A stretch of 64,000 nucleotides of DNA from CATOSK01 sp034423195 (GTDB lineage Bacteria > Chloroflexota > Dehalococcoidia > Lucifugimonadales > UBA3495). Position numbers and translations under genes: made by a program. The notes under the pieces were generated by a model. It was not told the DNA's origin and did no database searches. It saw nothing but the letters and a program-made list of their open reading frames with translations. This document shows, one piece after another, positions 55,671 through 62,947 of the stretch (positions are counted from its first letter, which is position 1; every line of letters starts with the position of its first letter). The stretch lies in the NCBI GenBank assembly GCA_034423195.1, contig DAOUIZ010000060.1:1-64000 (forward strand). Direction: 5' to 3'.

Positions 55671-57050
55671 CTAATGGGACGGCAGGTCTTCCAAACGGGC
55701 GGCGGGAGTCTCCAATTGGGTGAGGACATCCGAGATGTTGTCGACTGAATCCAACTGTTGCAAAACCGCTCCCAGCTCCCTGGCTTTCTCCTCTCCGATG
55801 CGCAGGCCGGCCAGATGGATGAACTTGGCGTCCACTTCTTCCTCGGACATGCGCCGCCAGAGGCTTTCACGGTTGAGTTGACGCCCGTCGCGGGTGGTTA
55901 TGGTGACGGAGCCGCGGTAGCGCTCATCGCCCCGGGTGGGCCAGGTCTCGTTGGCACTGATGTGAATCCGTTGCCGGAGAGAGGAGACTTCGGGGCTGTT
56001 GTAGAGGGCTTCGTCGTGGGCCGCGAGAAAACCGATCCCACCATAGACGGCGGCGTTAGCAAGGACGTAGCCATAATAGACCGTGGGATGGGGCACCGAA
56101 GTTATGGTGGTGAGGCCGCCGGGTCCGATCACAACCTGGAGGTCGGCGATGTCCTCGTGAGTTAAGCCATGTTCCGCCATCAACTCAACCAGGGCGAGGC
56201 GGGCGCCCTGGTTTGGTCCGCCGGCGCTGGCGCGCTTGAAGCGGGTGCGGGCGATGCTGTACTCCTGCCCCAGATTCCCCGCAAACTCGGGGCCGGGCTC
56301 GTCGATGCCGAGGCGGGCGTTGAAGAATCCCCGGGGCCCGTCAAAGATGTCCGGAGGAGCGTCGAACCCGGCCCGGGCCATGAAAGCAGCCGCCACTCCG
56401 TTTCGGGAACCTACGCCGCCGCGCATGAAAGACTTGACCATGTGCTCGTATTCCCGGTCGATGGGCGGAGTGATGTCGGCCACCATTGTTGCCGCGAGAC
56501 TCAGAGCGGCTTCGATCCGGTCCTGGTCCAGTCCAAGACAGACGCCGGCGGCAACAGCCGAACCCATGGAGTGTCCCACATCCAGCAGGTCGGAGTGGTT
56601 GCCCGTTTCCAACTCGAACTTGTCCTGGACCCGGTGGATGCGGTGGGACATTTCGTGGCCGAGGGCGACCGCACGCACCACCTCCCTTCCCGGGGCTCCG
56701 GCGGTCTGCCCGGCGGCGAGGGCGGCGGCGATGATGGCCGGAAGGGTTCGGGGTTGCCCGGTGTCGTCGGTGCAGTCAACTTCGTTGCCGTGGCCAATGG
56801 TCCCGTTGACCATTGCAGCATTGAGGACCGATGTGCGCTCGGGAAAGCCGACAATGGTACAGTCGGGGCGGCCGCCAACGAGGGAGGCATAGCGTACAGC
56901 GATGTGGGCCAGGGGCAACAGGGAGCAGGCCAGGTTGGCGCCGGTGTCGTCGTAGAGGGCCATGATAGTAGTGCGGCGGACATCGGACGGGATGTCCTCG
57001 TACCCAGTGGAGTGGATCCAGTCAACGAAAGTCTTGGTGGCGCTGGTCAT
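55671..57050 (-). CDS. MmgE/PrpD family protein
   Basis: 459 residues, typical length. N-terminal all-helical domain with MALYDDTGANLACSLLPLA, LNAAMVNGTIGHGNEVDCTDD (family motif AxxNGxxxHxxDxDD-like, here GTIGHGNEVDCTDD), HSMGSAVAAGVCLGLD and a C-terminal domain with RVTITTRDGR-like SVTITTRDGRQL. PrpD members dehydrate 2-methylcitrate; others are decarboxylases. GHGNE replaces the more common HALDYDD, so the substrate may differ. Last gene of the minus-strand catabolic block. Confidence 0.85.
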   Translation of the reverse strand: MTSATKTFVDWIHSTGYEDIPSDVRRTTIMALYDDTGANLACSLLPLAHIAVRYASLVGGRPDCTIVGFPERTSVLNAAMVNGTIGHGNEVDCTDDTGQPRTLPAIIAAALAAGQTAGAPGREVVRAVALGHEMSHRIHRVQDKFELETGNHSDLLDVGHSMGSAVAAGVCLGLDQDRIEAALSLAATMVADITPPIDREYEHMVKSFMRGGVGSRNGVAAAFMARAGFDAPPDIFDGPRGFFNARLGIDEPGPEFAGNLGQEYSIARTRFKRASAGGPNQGARLALVELMAEHGLTHEDIADLQVVIGPGGLTTITSVPHPTVYYGYVLANAAVYGGIGFLAAHDEALYNSPEVSSLRQRIHISANETWPTRGDERYRGSVTITTRDGRQLNRESLWRRMSEEEVDAKFIHLAGLRIGEEKARELGAVLQQLDSVDNISDVLTQLETPAARLEDLPSH

Positions 57051-57118
57051 GGGGCACCCTCCTCGGAAGCGGTTCGGAGTTTCGGAAGCGGTTTGGAGTC
57101 TCCGCTGGGGTCGAGAGG

Positions 57119-58141
57119 TTACCGGAACCGGGGAATGACCTGCTCGGCGAAGAGGCGCACGGACTTCATCACCTTGTCGTGGGGGATCTGGCCGCCGGGG
57201 TTGACGTCCACCGAGATGCCGGTGATCCCCAGGTCTTCCCTGAAACCCTGGATTTTTTCGGCTACGGCTTCGGGAGTGCCGAAGGCAAGGCGGGTCAGGA
57301 GGTCGTCGTAGGACAGTCCGGCGGACTGCCTGAGGCGCTGGTAGGTTTCCTCGTCTCCGGTGCGGCTGAGGTTCTGCTGGATGACACGGACCCGGTGCAT
57401 GGTGCTGTCCATGGGGTCGTTGTAGGCTTCCTCGGCGGTTTCAGCGACGTAGGCTCCGACCTGAAGGATGACGTCGTTGGGGCCGTCGAATCCGGCCAGG
57501 TGCCGGGCATCCCGGTACTGGGCCAGCAGCTCCTGAAGCTCGGGGACCTCCATCTGGTATCGCATGAAAATGGGGAAGCCCAGGCTGCCGGTCATAGCGA
57601 AGGTGTCCCTGCTTTCCACGGCAATGCGGACCGGCGGATGGGGTTTCTGGTAGGTCTTGGGGACCAGGTCCACGTCGTGGAACTGGTAGAACTCCCCCTC
57701 GTAGGAAAAGGGTTCTTCTCCCCAGGCCTTGAGGATGATTTCCAATGACTCGGCAAAGCGGCCGCGGCTCTCGGCATAGTCGACGTTGTACCCCTGGTAT
57801 GACTCCAGGAAAGAACTGCGGCCGACACCGAAGACAAACCGGCCCTGGCTGACGTGGTCTACGATGGCGGCTTCCTCGGCAATGCGGAGGGGGTTGGCCA
57901 GGGGCAGCACCTGGACTGCCAACCCGACCTTGATCCGTTCGGTCTGGGCGGCAATGGCGCTGGCCCCGATAAGCGGGGCCGCCATAACGGCGCGCTCGGG
58001 CCGGAAGTGGGACTCCCCGACCCAGAAGGTGTCCAACCCCAGGCGCTCGGCGGCCTGGACCACCTCGAACCACTCCCGGAAGGCCTGGGCCTGGTTGCCG
58101 TCCTTGCGGACGGTGAACATGGTGAAGATTCCGAAGTCCAT
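57119..58141 (-). CDS. LLM-class flavin-dependent oxidoreductase
   Basis: 340 residues, luciferase-like TIM barrel. Starts MDFGIFTMFTVRKDGNQAQA, with LDTFWVGESHFRPE, KVGLAVQVLPLANPLRIAEEAAIVDH (hallmark VLPLANPLRIAEEAA), GRFVFGVGRSSFLESYQGYN. Nearest in pattern to alkanal-monooxygenase-like proteins. FMNH2 or F420 cofactor not determined. ATG 58141 is chosen over an upstream open extension of 32 codons because AGGCAGG is close by. Second member of this class in the window; only part of the sequence pattern is shared with the one at 16464, so they are not recent duplicates. Confidence 0.9.
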   Translation of the reverse strand: MDFGIFTMFTVRKDGNQAQAFREWFEVVQAAERLGLDTFWVGESHFRPERAVMAAPLIGASAIAAQTERIKVGLAVQVLPLANPLRIAEEAAIVDHVSQGRFVFGVGRSSFLESYQGYNVDYAESRGRFAESLEIILKAWGEEPFSYEGEFYQFHDVDLVPKTYQKPHPPVRIAVESRDTFAMTGSLGFPIFMRYQMEVPELQELLAQYRDARHLAGFDGPNDVILQVGAYVAETAEEAYNDPMDSTMHRVRVIQQNLSRTGDEETYQRLRQSAGLSYDDLLTRLAFGTPEAVAEKIQGFREDLGITGISVDVNPGGQIPHDKVMKSVRLFAEQVIPRFR

Positions 58142-58218
58142 GGGTGGCCTGCCTTTCCCGTCGGTCTCGTGATTCAATGGATGGCACCCTGCGTCGTAGC
58201 TGAATCGAAAATCGGAAG

Positions 58219-59262
58219 CTAACCTGCCCCAGGCCACTCTATCTTCCGGGTACGAATCTTGAACCCGGTGGTGTCTATGATGGCGCTGTACCGGCCGCCG
58301 GTGCCGCCGCCCAGGGTTATCAGGATTTCATCGGGTTCGCGCGAGCAGCGAAGCATACGGGCGTCGTCTCCCGCCTCCTCGGGGCCCATCTTGGCTCCCA
58401 GGCGGATGAGCTCGCTGCGGGAGCGGGCGGTGTTTTCTATAAGAAATTCCTGGATGTCCCGGCGGGACCAGCCGTCCTCCTTCAGAGTGTCGGCGTGCTC
58501 CGGTCCGAAGACGATGACCCACTCGGCGGGGAAGCGGTGGGACAGGGCGGTGGACTTGATGGTGTCGGCCAGGGAGAGCAGGATGTCCCGTCCGGTGTTG
58601 CTGTAACGGTTGTTGATGGTGATGGCGTTGTAGGCGACGGCGGTGGTGACGCAACTGTCCCCCGGCTGGAAGCCGCGGCTGACATGGAGCGGCCCCCACG
58701 GGGAGTCTTCCTCGTTGTCCCCGATGCAGAAGCTGTACTTGGTGGGATTGCCCAGGGTGCCCCGGTCCAGGGTGCCCGGCCAGGCGTCAAAGCCGTTCAT
58801 AAAGCAGAGGCGGACGGCGCGTCCGATGGCGGCGTTGGCCCGGAAGCCCGGGCCGAACAGCCCATCCTTCGAGTTTATCCCGATCCGCTCCCGGACGGGG
58901 CCGTTGACGATCATGAGGATGCTGGGCGAACTGGTGGAGGCGGCCGCCATGTTGACAAAGTTCTTTTCCTCCTCCAGGGTGCGGAGGGCGGTGGCGAGCA
59001 CCGGGAAGTATTCGGGGAGACAGCCGGCCATGACGGCGTTGGCCGCGGCGTTCTCCGAGGTAAGCACCCGGCGGCGCATCTCCAGGGACAGCAACTCTTC
59101 CTCGCCGGTCATGCCGGAGTAGGCGAGCATCTGCCTGACCTTGTACTCCTCGGGAGGGACGACGGGCAGGCCGTCGCTCCAGCCCATGCGGTAGCATTCT
59201 TCGATGGCTTCGATGGTGTCGCTGGTCTCGACGATGGGGGAGCGTTCCGGGCTGGTGGTCAT
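58219..59262 (-). CDS. Conserved protein of unassigned function in a catabolic cluster
   Basis: 347 residues. I cannot name the family, though the blocks look strongly conserved: MGWSDGLPVVPPEEYKV, NAAANAVMAGCLPEYFPVL, NGPVRERIGINSKDGLFGPG, FRANAAIGRAVRLCFMN, GNPTKYSFCIGDNEEDSPW and ITLGGGTGGRYSAI. No membrane helix or classical nucleotide-binding loop. The GLPVVPP start is typical of uncharacterised environmental proteins found beside thiol/oxyanion-related genes. Cys residues occur in AGCLPE and SFCIGD and may be functional. It lies 14 bp after the PaREP1-like gene and upstream of the flavin monooxygenase. Confidence 0.7.
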   Translation of the reverse strand: MTTSPERSPIVETSDTIEAIEECYRMGWSDGLPVVPPEEYKVRQMLAYSGMTGEEELLSLEMRRRVLTSENAAANAVMAGCLPEYFPVLATALRTLEEEKNFVNMAAASTSSPSILMIVNGPVRERIGINSKDGLFGPGFRANAAIGRAVRLCFMNGFDAWPGTLDRGTLGNPTKYSFCIGDNEEDSPWGPLHVSRGFQPGDSCVTTAVAYNAITINNRYSNTGRDILLSLADTIKSTALSHRFPAEWVIVFGPEHADTLKEDGWSRRDIQEFLIENTARSRSELIRLGAKMGPEEAGDDARMLRCSREPDEILITLGGGTGGRYSAIIDTTGFKIRTRKIEWPGAG

Positions 59263-59276
59263 GTTCGTCTCGCAGG

Positions 59277-59693
59277 CTACGGATTTGGGTCAGATTCGGT
59301 CAAGGGTTCGAGGATGTCGAGGAGGGTTGCAATCCGGTCGAGCCCTTCCCCTACATCATGGCTGCTGAGGAATATCTTTCTGGTATAGAAATAGCCGTGG
59401 AGTTCGTTGGCCCTGGAGCGTAAATCACTCAAGTCGGCATTACCGGATATCCGACGAGCGCGGTTTACGATTTCGCCGAAGTGTTCATGCCGGTCATACT
59501 TCCAGCCCTGGTTTTCAGCTACAGCCTTGGCCATCCAGGCGGCAGCGCCCCAGCCTTTTTCCGCAGCCTGGTGAAGATCGTCTTCCGAAAGGTACTGGCG
59601 GCTCTTTTCCAGGAATTGCCGGGCCTGCTGACGATAATCGGCCACCGCATCGTGAGGCTGGTCGAAGGGTTCCATAGGGGATGTTTGGGTCAT
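59277..59693 (-). CDS. PaREP1/HEPN-like protein (intact)
   Basis: 138 residues, helical. ARQFLEKSRQYLSEDDLHQAAEKGWGAAA (core RQYLSEDDLHQAAEKGWGAA), AVAENQGWKYDRHEHF and ANELHGYFYTRKIFL, the order expected of the PaREP1 group related to HEPN proteins. The RHEHF motif could stand for the HEPN RxxxxH-type site but is not identical to it. Neighbour of a catabolic enzyme pair, 33 bp downstream of the dehydrogenase gene. A shortened paralogue is at 46860. Confidence 0.75.
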   Translation of the reverse strand: MTQTSPMEPFDQPHDAVADYRQQARQFLEKSRQYLSEDDLHQAAEKGWGAAAWMAKAVAENQGWKYDRHEHFGEIVNRARRISGNADLSDLRSRANELHGYFYTRKIFLSSHDVGEGLDRIATLLDILEPLTESDPNP

Positions 59694-59725
59694 GGGGTTA
59701 GCTCCAGGACCTGGATGCCGGCTAC

Positions 59726-60622
59726 CTAGACGTTGGGCAGCCTGAGCTGCACCCCTGCCTTTTCTTCCTGGATTTTGGAGACGGCGTCGGAGTCCTCGGG
59801 TCCCCAGCCCCGGAACATGGCCTCGACGTGGCGCTGGTCTACCAGGTTGGAAAGCTCCATGGGTATGCCGTATTCCCGGCCGAGGTCAGTGGCGAGCCGG
59901 ACGTCCTTGGCGGCCAGGGCTGTGGCGAAGCCGGGCTCGAAGTTGCCCTGGAACAGGAAGCGGGGGAATTTCTCCACCAGCCTCCGGTTGCCGCCCGAGC
60001 TGTTGGCGATAACATCGGCCAGGGTAGCCAGGTCCACTCCGGCTTTGACGCCAAGAGTCAAGGCCTCGGTCATCAGGACGCCGATGCCCATGCTGAGCAG
60101 GTTGTTGCAGATCTTGCAGACCATCCCGTTGCCGATGGGGCCGCAGTACACGACGTGGCTGCCGATGGCGTCCAGGGTGGGCTTCATCCGGTCGAAGATG
60201 GCCCGATCTCCGCCGACCATCACCGCCAGCGTTCCCGCCGCTGCTCCGTAGACGCCGCCGGACACCGGGGCGTCGAGGACGGAGATGCCTTTCTCGGCGC
60301 AGAGGTCGTGGACCCGTCGGATAGATGTGGGCGAGTTGGTGGAAAGATCCATGTAGACCGTGTTGGGAGTTGCGCCTTCCAGGATCCCGTTTTCTCCCAA
60401 CACCACCGCGTCGACGTCCCGTGGGACAGGGAGGGAGGTGAAGACCACGTCGTTGCCGGGAACGGCATCCTTGGGAGAGTCGGCCCAGTTGGCGCCCATC
60501 TCCAGCAGGTTGGTGGCGGCCTCGCGGCGGAGGTCGTGGACGGTGAGCTCGTGGCCGGCCCTGGCGAGGTTGGTGGCCATCGGGTTGCCCATGTTGCCGA
60601 GGCCGATGAATCCGACTTTCAT
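59726..60622 (-). CDS. Beta-hydroxyacid dehydrogenase (3-hydroxyisobutyrate/tartronate type)
   Basis: 298 residues. KVGFIGLGNMGNPMATNLARAGHEL is the NAD(P)-binding start (core GFIGLGNMGNPMATNL); VLDAPVSGGVYGAAAGTLAVMVGG and GNGMVCKICNNLL hold the substrate loop and catalytic Lys (GMVCKICNN). Reduces or oxidises beta-hydroxyacids such as 3-hydroxyisobutyrate or tartronate semialdehyde. An extended -10 promoter precedes it at 60701-60709. First gene of the cluster that runs to the PrpD gene. Confidence 0.92.
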   Translation of the reverse strand: MKVGFIGLGNMGNPMATNLARAGHELTVHDLRREAATNLLEMGANWADSPKDAVPGNDVVFTSLPVPRDVDAVVLGENGILEGATPNTVYMDLSTNSPTSIRRVHDLCAEKGISVLDAPVSGGVYGAAAGTLAVMVGGDRAIFDRMKPTLDAIGSHVVYCGPIGNGMVCKICNNLLSMGIGVLMTEALTLGVKAGVDLATLADVIANSSGGNRRLVEKFPRFLFQGNFEPGFATALAAKDVRLATDLGREYGIPMELSNLVDQRHVEAMFRGWGPEDSDAVSKIQEEKAGVQLRLPNV

Positions 60623-60700
60623 GATTGAACGCTCCTGGGTTGAGGGTTGAAGCAGGGAGGGCCGGGCGACTAGAAGTGACGGCGCCGACCGGCTCCCGGA

Positions 60701-60709
60701 ATTATATCA
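60701..60709 (-). promoter_or_regulatory. Extended -10 promoter of the catabolic cluster
   Basis: Minus strand TGATATAAT, a perfect extended -10, about 78 bp before the dehydrogenase ATG. No clear -35. Confidence 0.65.
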
Positions 60710-60745
60710 GTATGCCCGGACAGGCACTAACCGATGCCGGCAGCG

Positions 60746-62035
60746 TCAGGCCTGCTCCCTAATGTCCCGGAATGCAATCAGGAAGAAGATGCCGAGCAAC
60801 AGGGCGGCAAGTCCGAACCCGGTCATGGCCCAGGAAATGCCGGTGAAGGCCGCCAGGATGCCAATCGATCCGGCGAACATGGGAATCATGCCCTGCTCGT
60901 AATGCCACACGCTGGAAACCCGCCCGCGGAGGGTGTCGGGAACGATGTTCTGGACCAGGACCTGGTTGGCGACGATGAAGTGGCTCTGGGATAGGCCCAT
61001 GACGATCATGATTGGAACGGACAGCCAGACCCAGTGGGACAGGCCCAGGGTGAGAACCACGGCGGAACCAGAGCACATGGTGATCAGGGTGACCAGTCCC
61101 TTGCGGGTGAAGAACCCCCAGGTGGACATAATGAAGGTGGCAGTCACTCCTCCGATGCCCATGCTGACTATCATCGCCGTGCCAACACCGGCGCCCTCCC
61201 CCAATGCGCCCGAGGTGTAGGCCGGAAGCAGGAGGAGCAGCGGACTGAAGACGGCGGTGCGGGCGAAGTTAAGGACCAACAGGCGGAACATTATCCGGTT
61301 TTCGAGGATGTAACTTAGCCCGTCCTTGAGGTTGGTAAGCGGGGAATGTTCCCGGGCCGTGGAAGGGTCTTGATAGGGGGTCCTCATGGGGATGAGAAGC
61401 AGGACCATGGCGGCGTACAATCCTGCCTCCACGAAAAAATTCCAATGGAAATCGACGGTCTCCAGGAGGATGCCGCCCAAGGCGGAGCCGGAAAGGCGCA
61501 TGGAAGTGACAGCCAGGGCGCTGAGAGCCAAGGCGTTGGCCATGTCGGGTTGCCGGACCGTGTTGGCGATCAATGCCTGGCGCACTGGCTGCACGACGGA
61601 AAAACCGACGCCGACAACCAGGGTGTAGCCGTAGATGTACCAGACGGACGTGACCTGTCCGGTGGCAACGAGGATGGCGAAGCAGACACCGGCGGCGGCC
61701 AGTCCCAGCTGGGAGACCATTGCCAGCTGCCGACGGTCCCACCGGTCGCAAAGTACGCCACCCCAGGGTCCCAGCAGCAGCGTAGGCAGGGCTCGCACCG
61801 CCACCGCCATGATGGAGTGAAAGGCGGAGCCGCTGACATCCAGGGCCAGCCAACCGATGGTGATGAGCTGGAGCCATTGCGCCGCGTTGGCGAAGAGGCT
61901 GCCGACAAACAGGAAGCGCCAGTTGGGGTTGGCCTGGAGAGATGAAAAGGTCTGGAGGCCCCGCCGGCGGCTGGACGGACGATGGCCGGGCTGTTCCTCT
62001 CCCCGGCGTGGATTTTCAGGTGAAGAGGTGGTCAA
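60746..62035 (-). CDS. MFS exporter
   Basis: 429 residues with about 12 predicted helices. QWLQLITIGWLALDVSGSA near the first helix, LLLGPWGGVLCDRWDRRQL (MFS loop 2-3) and YGYTLVVGVGFSVVQPVRQALI are typical of the EntS/MFS_3 group of drug and siderophore exporters. A basic 25-residue N-terminal tail precedes helix 1. The start at TTG 62035 is weak: no Shine-Dalgarno, and no other candidate nearby, so the true start may be inside the tail. Reads toward the dehydrogenase promoter, 123 bp away. Confidence 0.85.
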   Translation of the reverse strand: MTTSSPENPRRGEEQPGHRPSSRRRGLQTFSSLQANPNWRFLFVGSLFANAAQWLQLITIGWLALDVSGSAFHSIMAVAVRALPTLLLGPWGGVLCDRWDRRQLAMVSQLGLAAAGVCFAILVATGQVTSVWYIYGYTLVVGVGFSVVQPVRQALIANTVRQPDMANALALSALAVTSMRLSGSALGGILLETVDFHWNFFVEAGLYAAMVLLLIPMRTPYQDPSTAREHSPLTNLKDGLSYILENRIMFRLLVLNFARTAVFSPLLLLLPAYTSGALGEGAGVGTAMIVSMGIGGVTATFIMSTWGFFTRKGLVTLITMCSGSAVVLTLGLSHWVWLSVPIMIVMGLSQSHFIVANQVLVQNIVPDTLRGRVSSVWHYEQGMIPMFAGSIGILAAFTGISWAMTGFGLAALLLGIFFLIAFRDIREQA

Positions 62036-62077
62036 GAGGGGCCGAGAGGAGGAGTTTGGAGCGGGGGGATTTCCAGC

Positions 62078-62803
62078 CTAACCCTGCAAGCGCCGAATTT
62101 CAGCTTCCAGTTGCCTCACTCTCTCTTCCGCCGCGATGCGGGCTTCGGATTCCTCGTCGAAGGTGGGAAGATAGCGGCGGGCCGACGGGTCGTACCAACG
62201 GAGCTGTTCGTCTTCCCAGCACAGGTCGAGGCCCAGGACGGCGCTGTGGCCCCACCATCTGGTTTCGTCCACCGTGATTATCTTGATGGGATGGTATCCG
62301 CCACCGGGAGACAAGCGGTCGCCGGCCAGGGGCGCGCCGTAGAGATCCCCTCCCGTCGGATCGAAACGCCAGTACTCAAAAATGCCGAAGGCTGCGTACT
62401 CATCCGGTTTGAAAGTTACGGCCACCCCGGCGGTGGAGTCCGAAGCTATCTCCAGCACGAAGTCAGGCGGATTGTCCCACCGCTCGATAGAGTAACCCCG
62501 GTCGGCCTTGATTCCGGCGGGGTCCACGTTGAAGGCGATTATCAGGTCTGGCACCCGTAGACCCCGGCGGATGCTGAGGTCGTGCCCCACGGGAACCTCG
62601 CCCAGGACCAGGGTCGTTTCGGGTGAACCCAGATGCAGGCTCAGGGCGGCCAGGTGTCCGGGCCGGTGAAGGCAGATGGGGTTCTGCATATCGCCCCTGG
62701 TCGAGAAGACCGGAAATTTCCCGTCGCCCGGATCGGTCATGGTGCGCGGGGGCGGCACGAACCGCTCATGGGGAGGTTTTCTGGGGGCCGGTCTGCTGGT
62801 CAT
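62078..62803 (-). CDS. Uma2-family (DUF820) endonuclease-like protein
   Basis: 241 residues. The PD-(D/E)xK-like Uma2 pattern is visible: VGHDLSIRRGLRVPDLIIAFNVD (Asp in RVPDLII), PPDFVLEIASDSTA (DxxLEI..S), KPDEYAAFGIFEYWRFDP (K..eY...gv.eYW). The C-terminal 30 residues form a short coiled coil (EERVRQLEAEIRRLQG). Uma2 proteins are abundant in cyanobacteria and Chloroflexota; their role is unproven, nuclease activity is presumed. Own promoter at 62846-62876. Confidence 0.85.
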   Translation of the reverse strand: MTSRPAPRKPPHERFVPPPRTMTDPGDGKFPVFSTRGDMQNPICLHRPGHLAALSLHLGSPETTLVLGEVPVGHDLSIRRGLRVPDLIIAFNVDPAGIKADRGYSIERWDNPPDFVLEIASDSTAGVAVTFKPDEYAAFGIFEYWRFDPTGGDLYGAPLAGDRLSPGGGYHPIKIITVDETRWWGHSAVLGLDLCWEDEQLRWYDPSARRYLPTFDEESEARIAAEERVRQLEAEIRRLQG

Positions 62804-62845
62804 GGCGATCCTCGGGAGACCGGGTGGGACAAGAGGGGTAGGGGA

Positions 62846-62876
62846 ATTATACACATAGACTCTTCCAGGAGTTCAA
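62846..62876 (-). promoter_or_regulatory. Promoter of the Uma2 gene
   Basis: Minus strand TTGAAC (62871-62876) and perfect TATAAT (62846-62851), spacer 19 bp. The -35 is identical to that of the DUF3467 promoter. Confidence 0.55.
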
Positions 62877-62947
62877 CCAGACTGCATAGACAGGTGGCGG
62901 CGCAGTTTCCAGCGCCGCCAGTCCCAGGGAGTTATTTCCCAGTCTGT

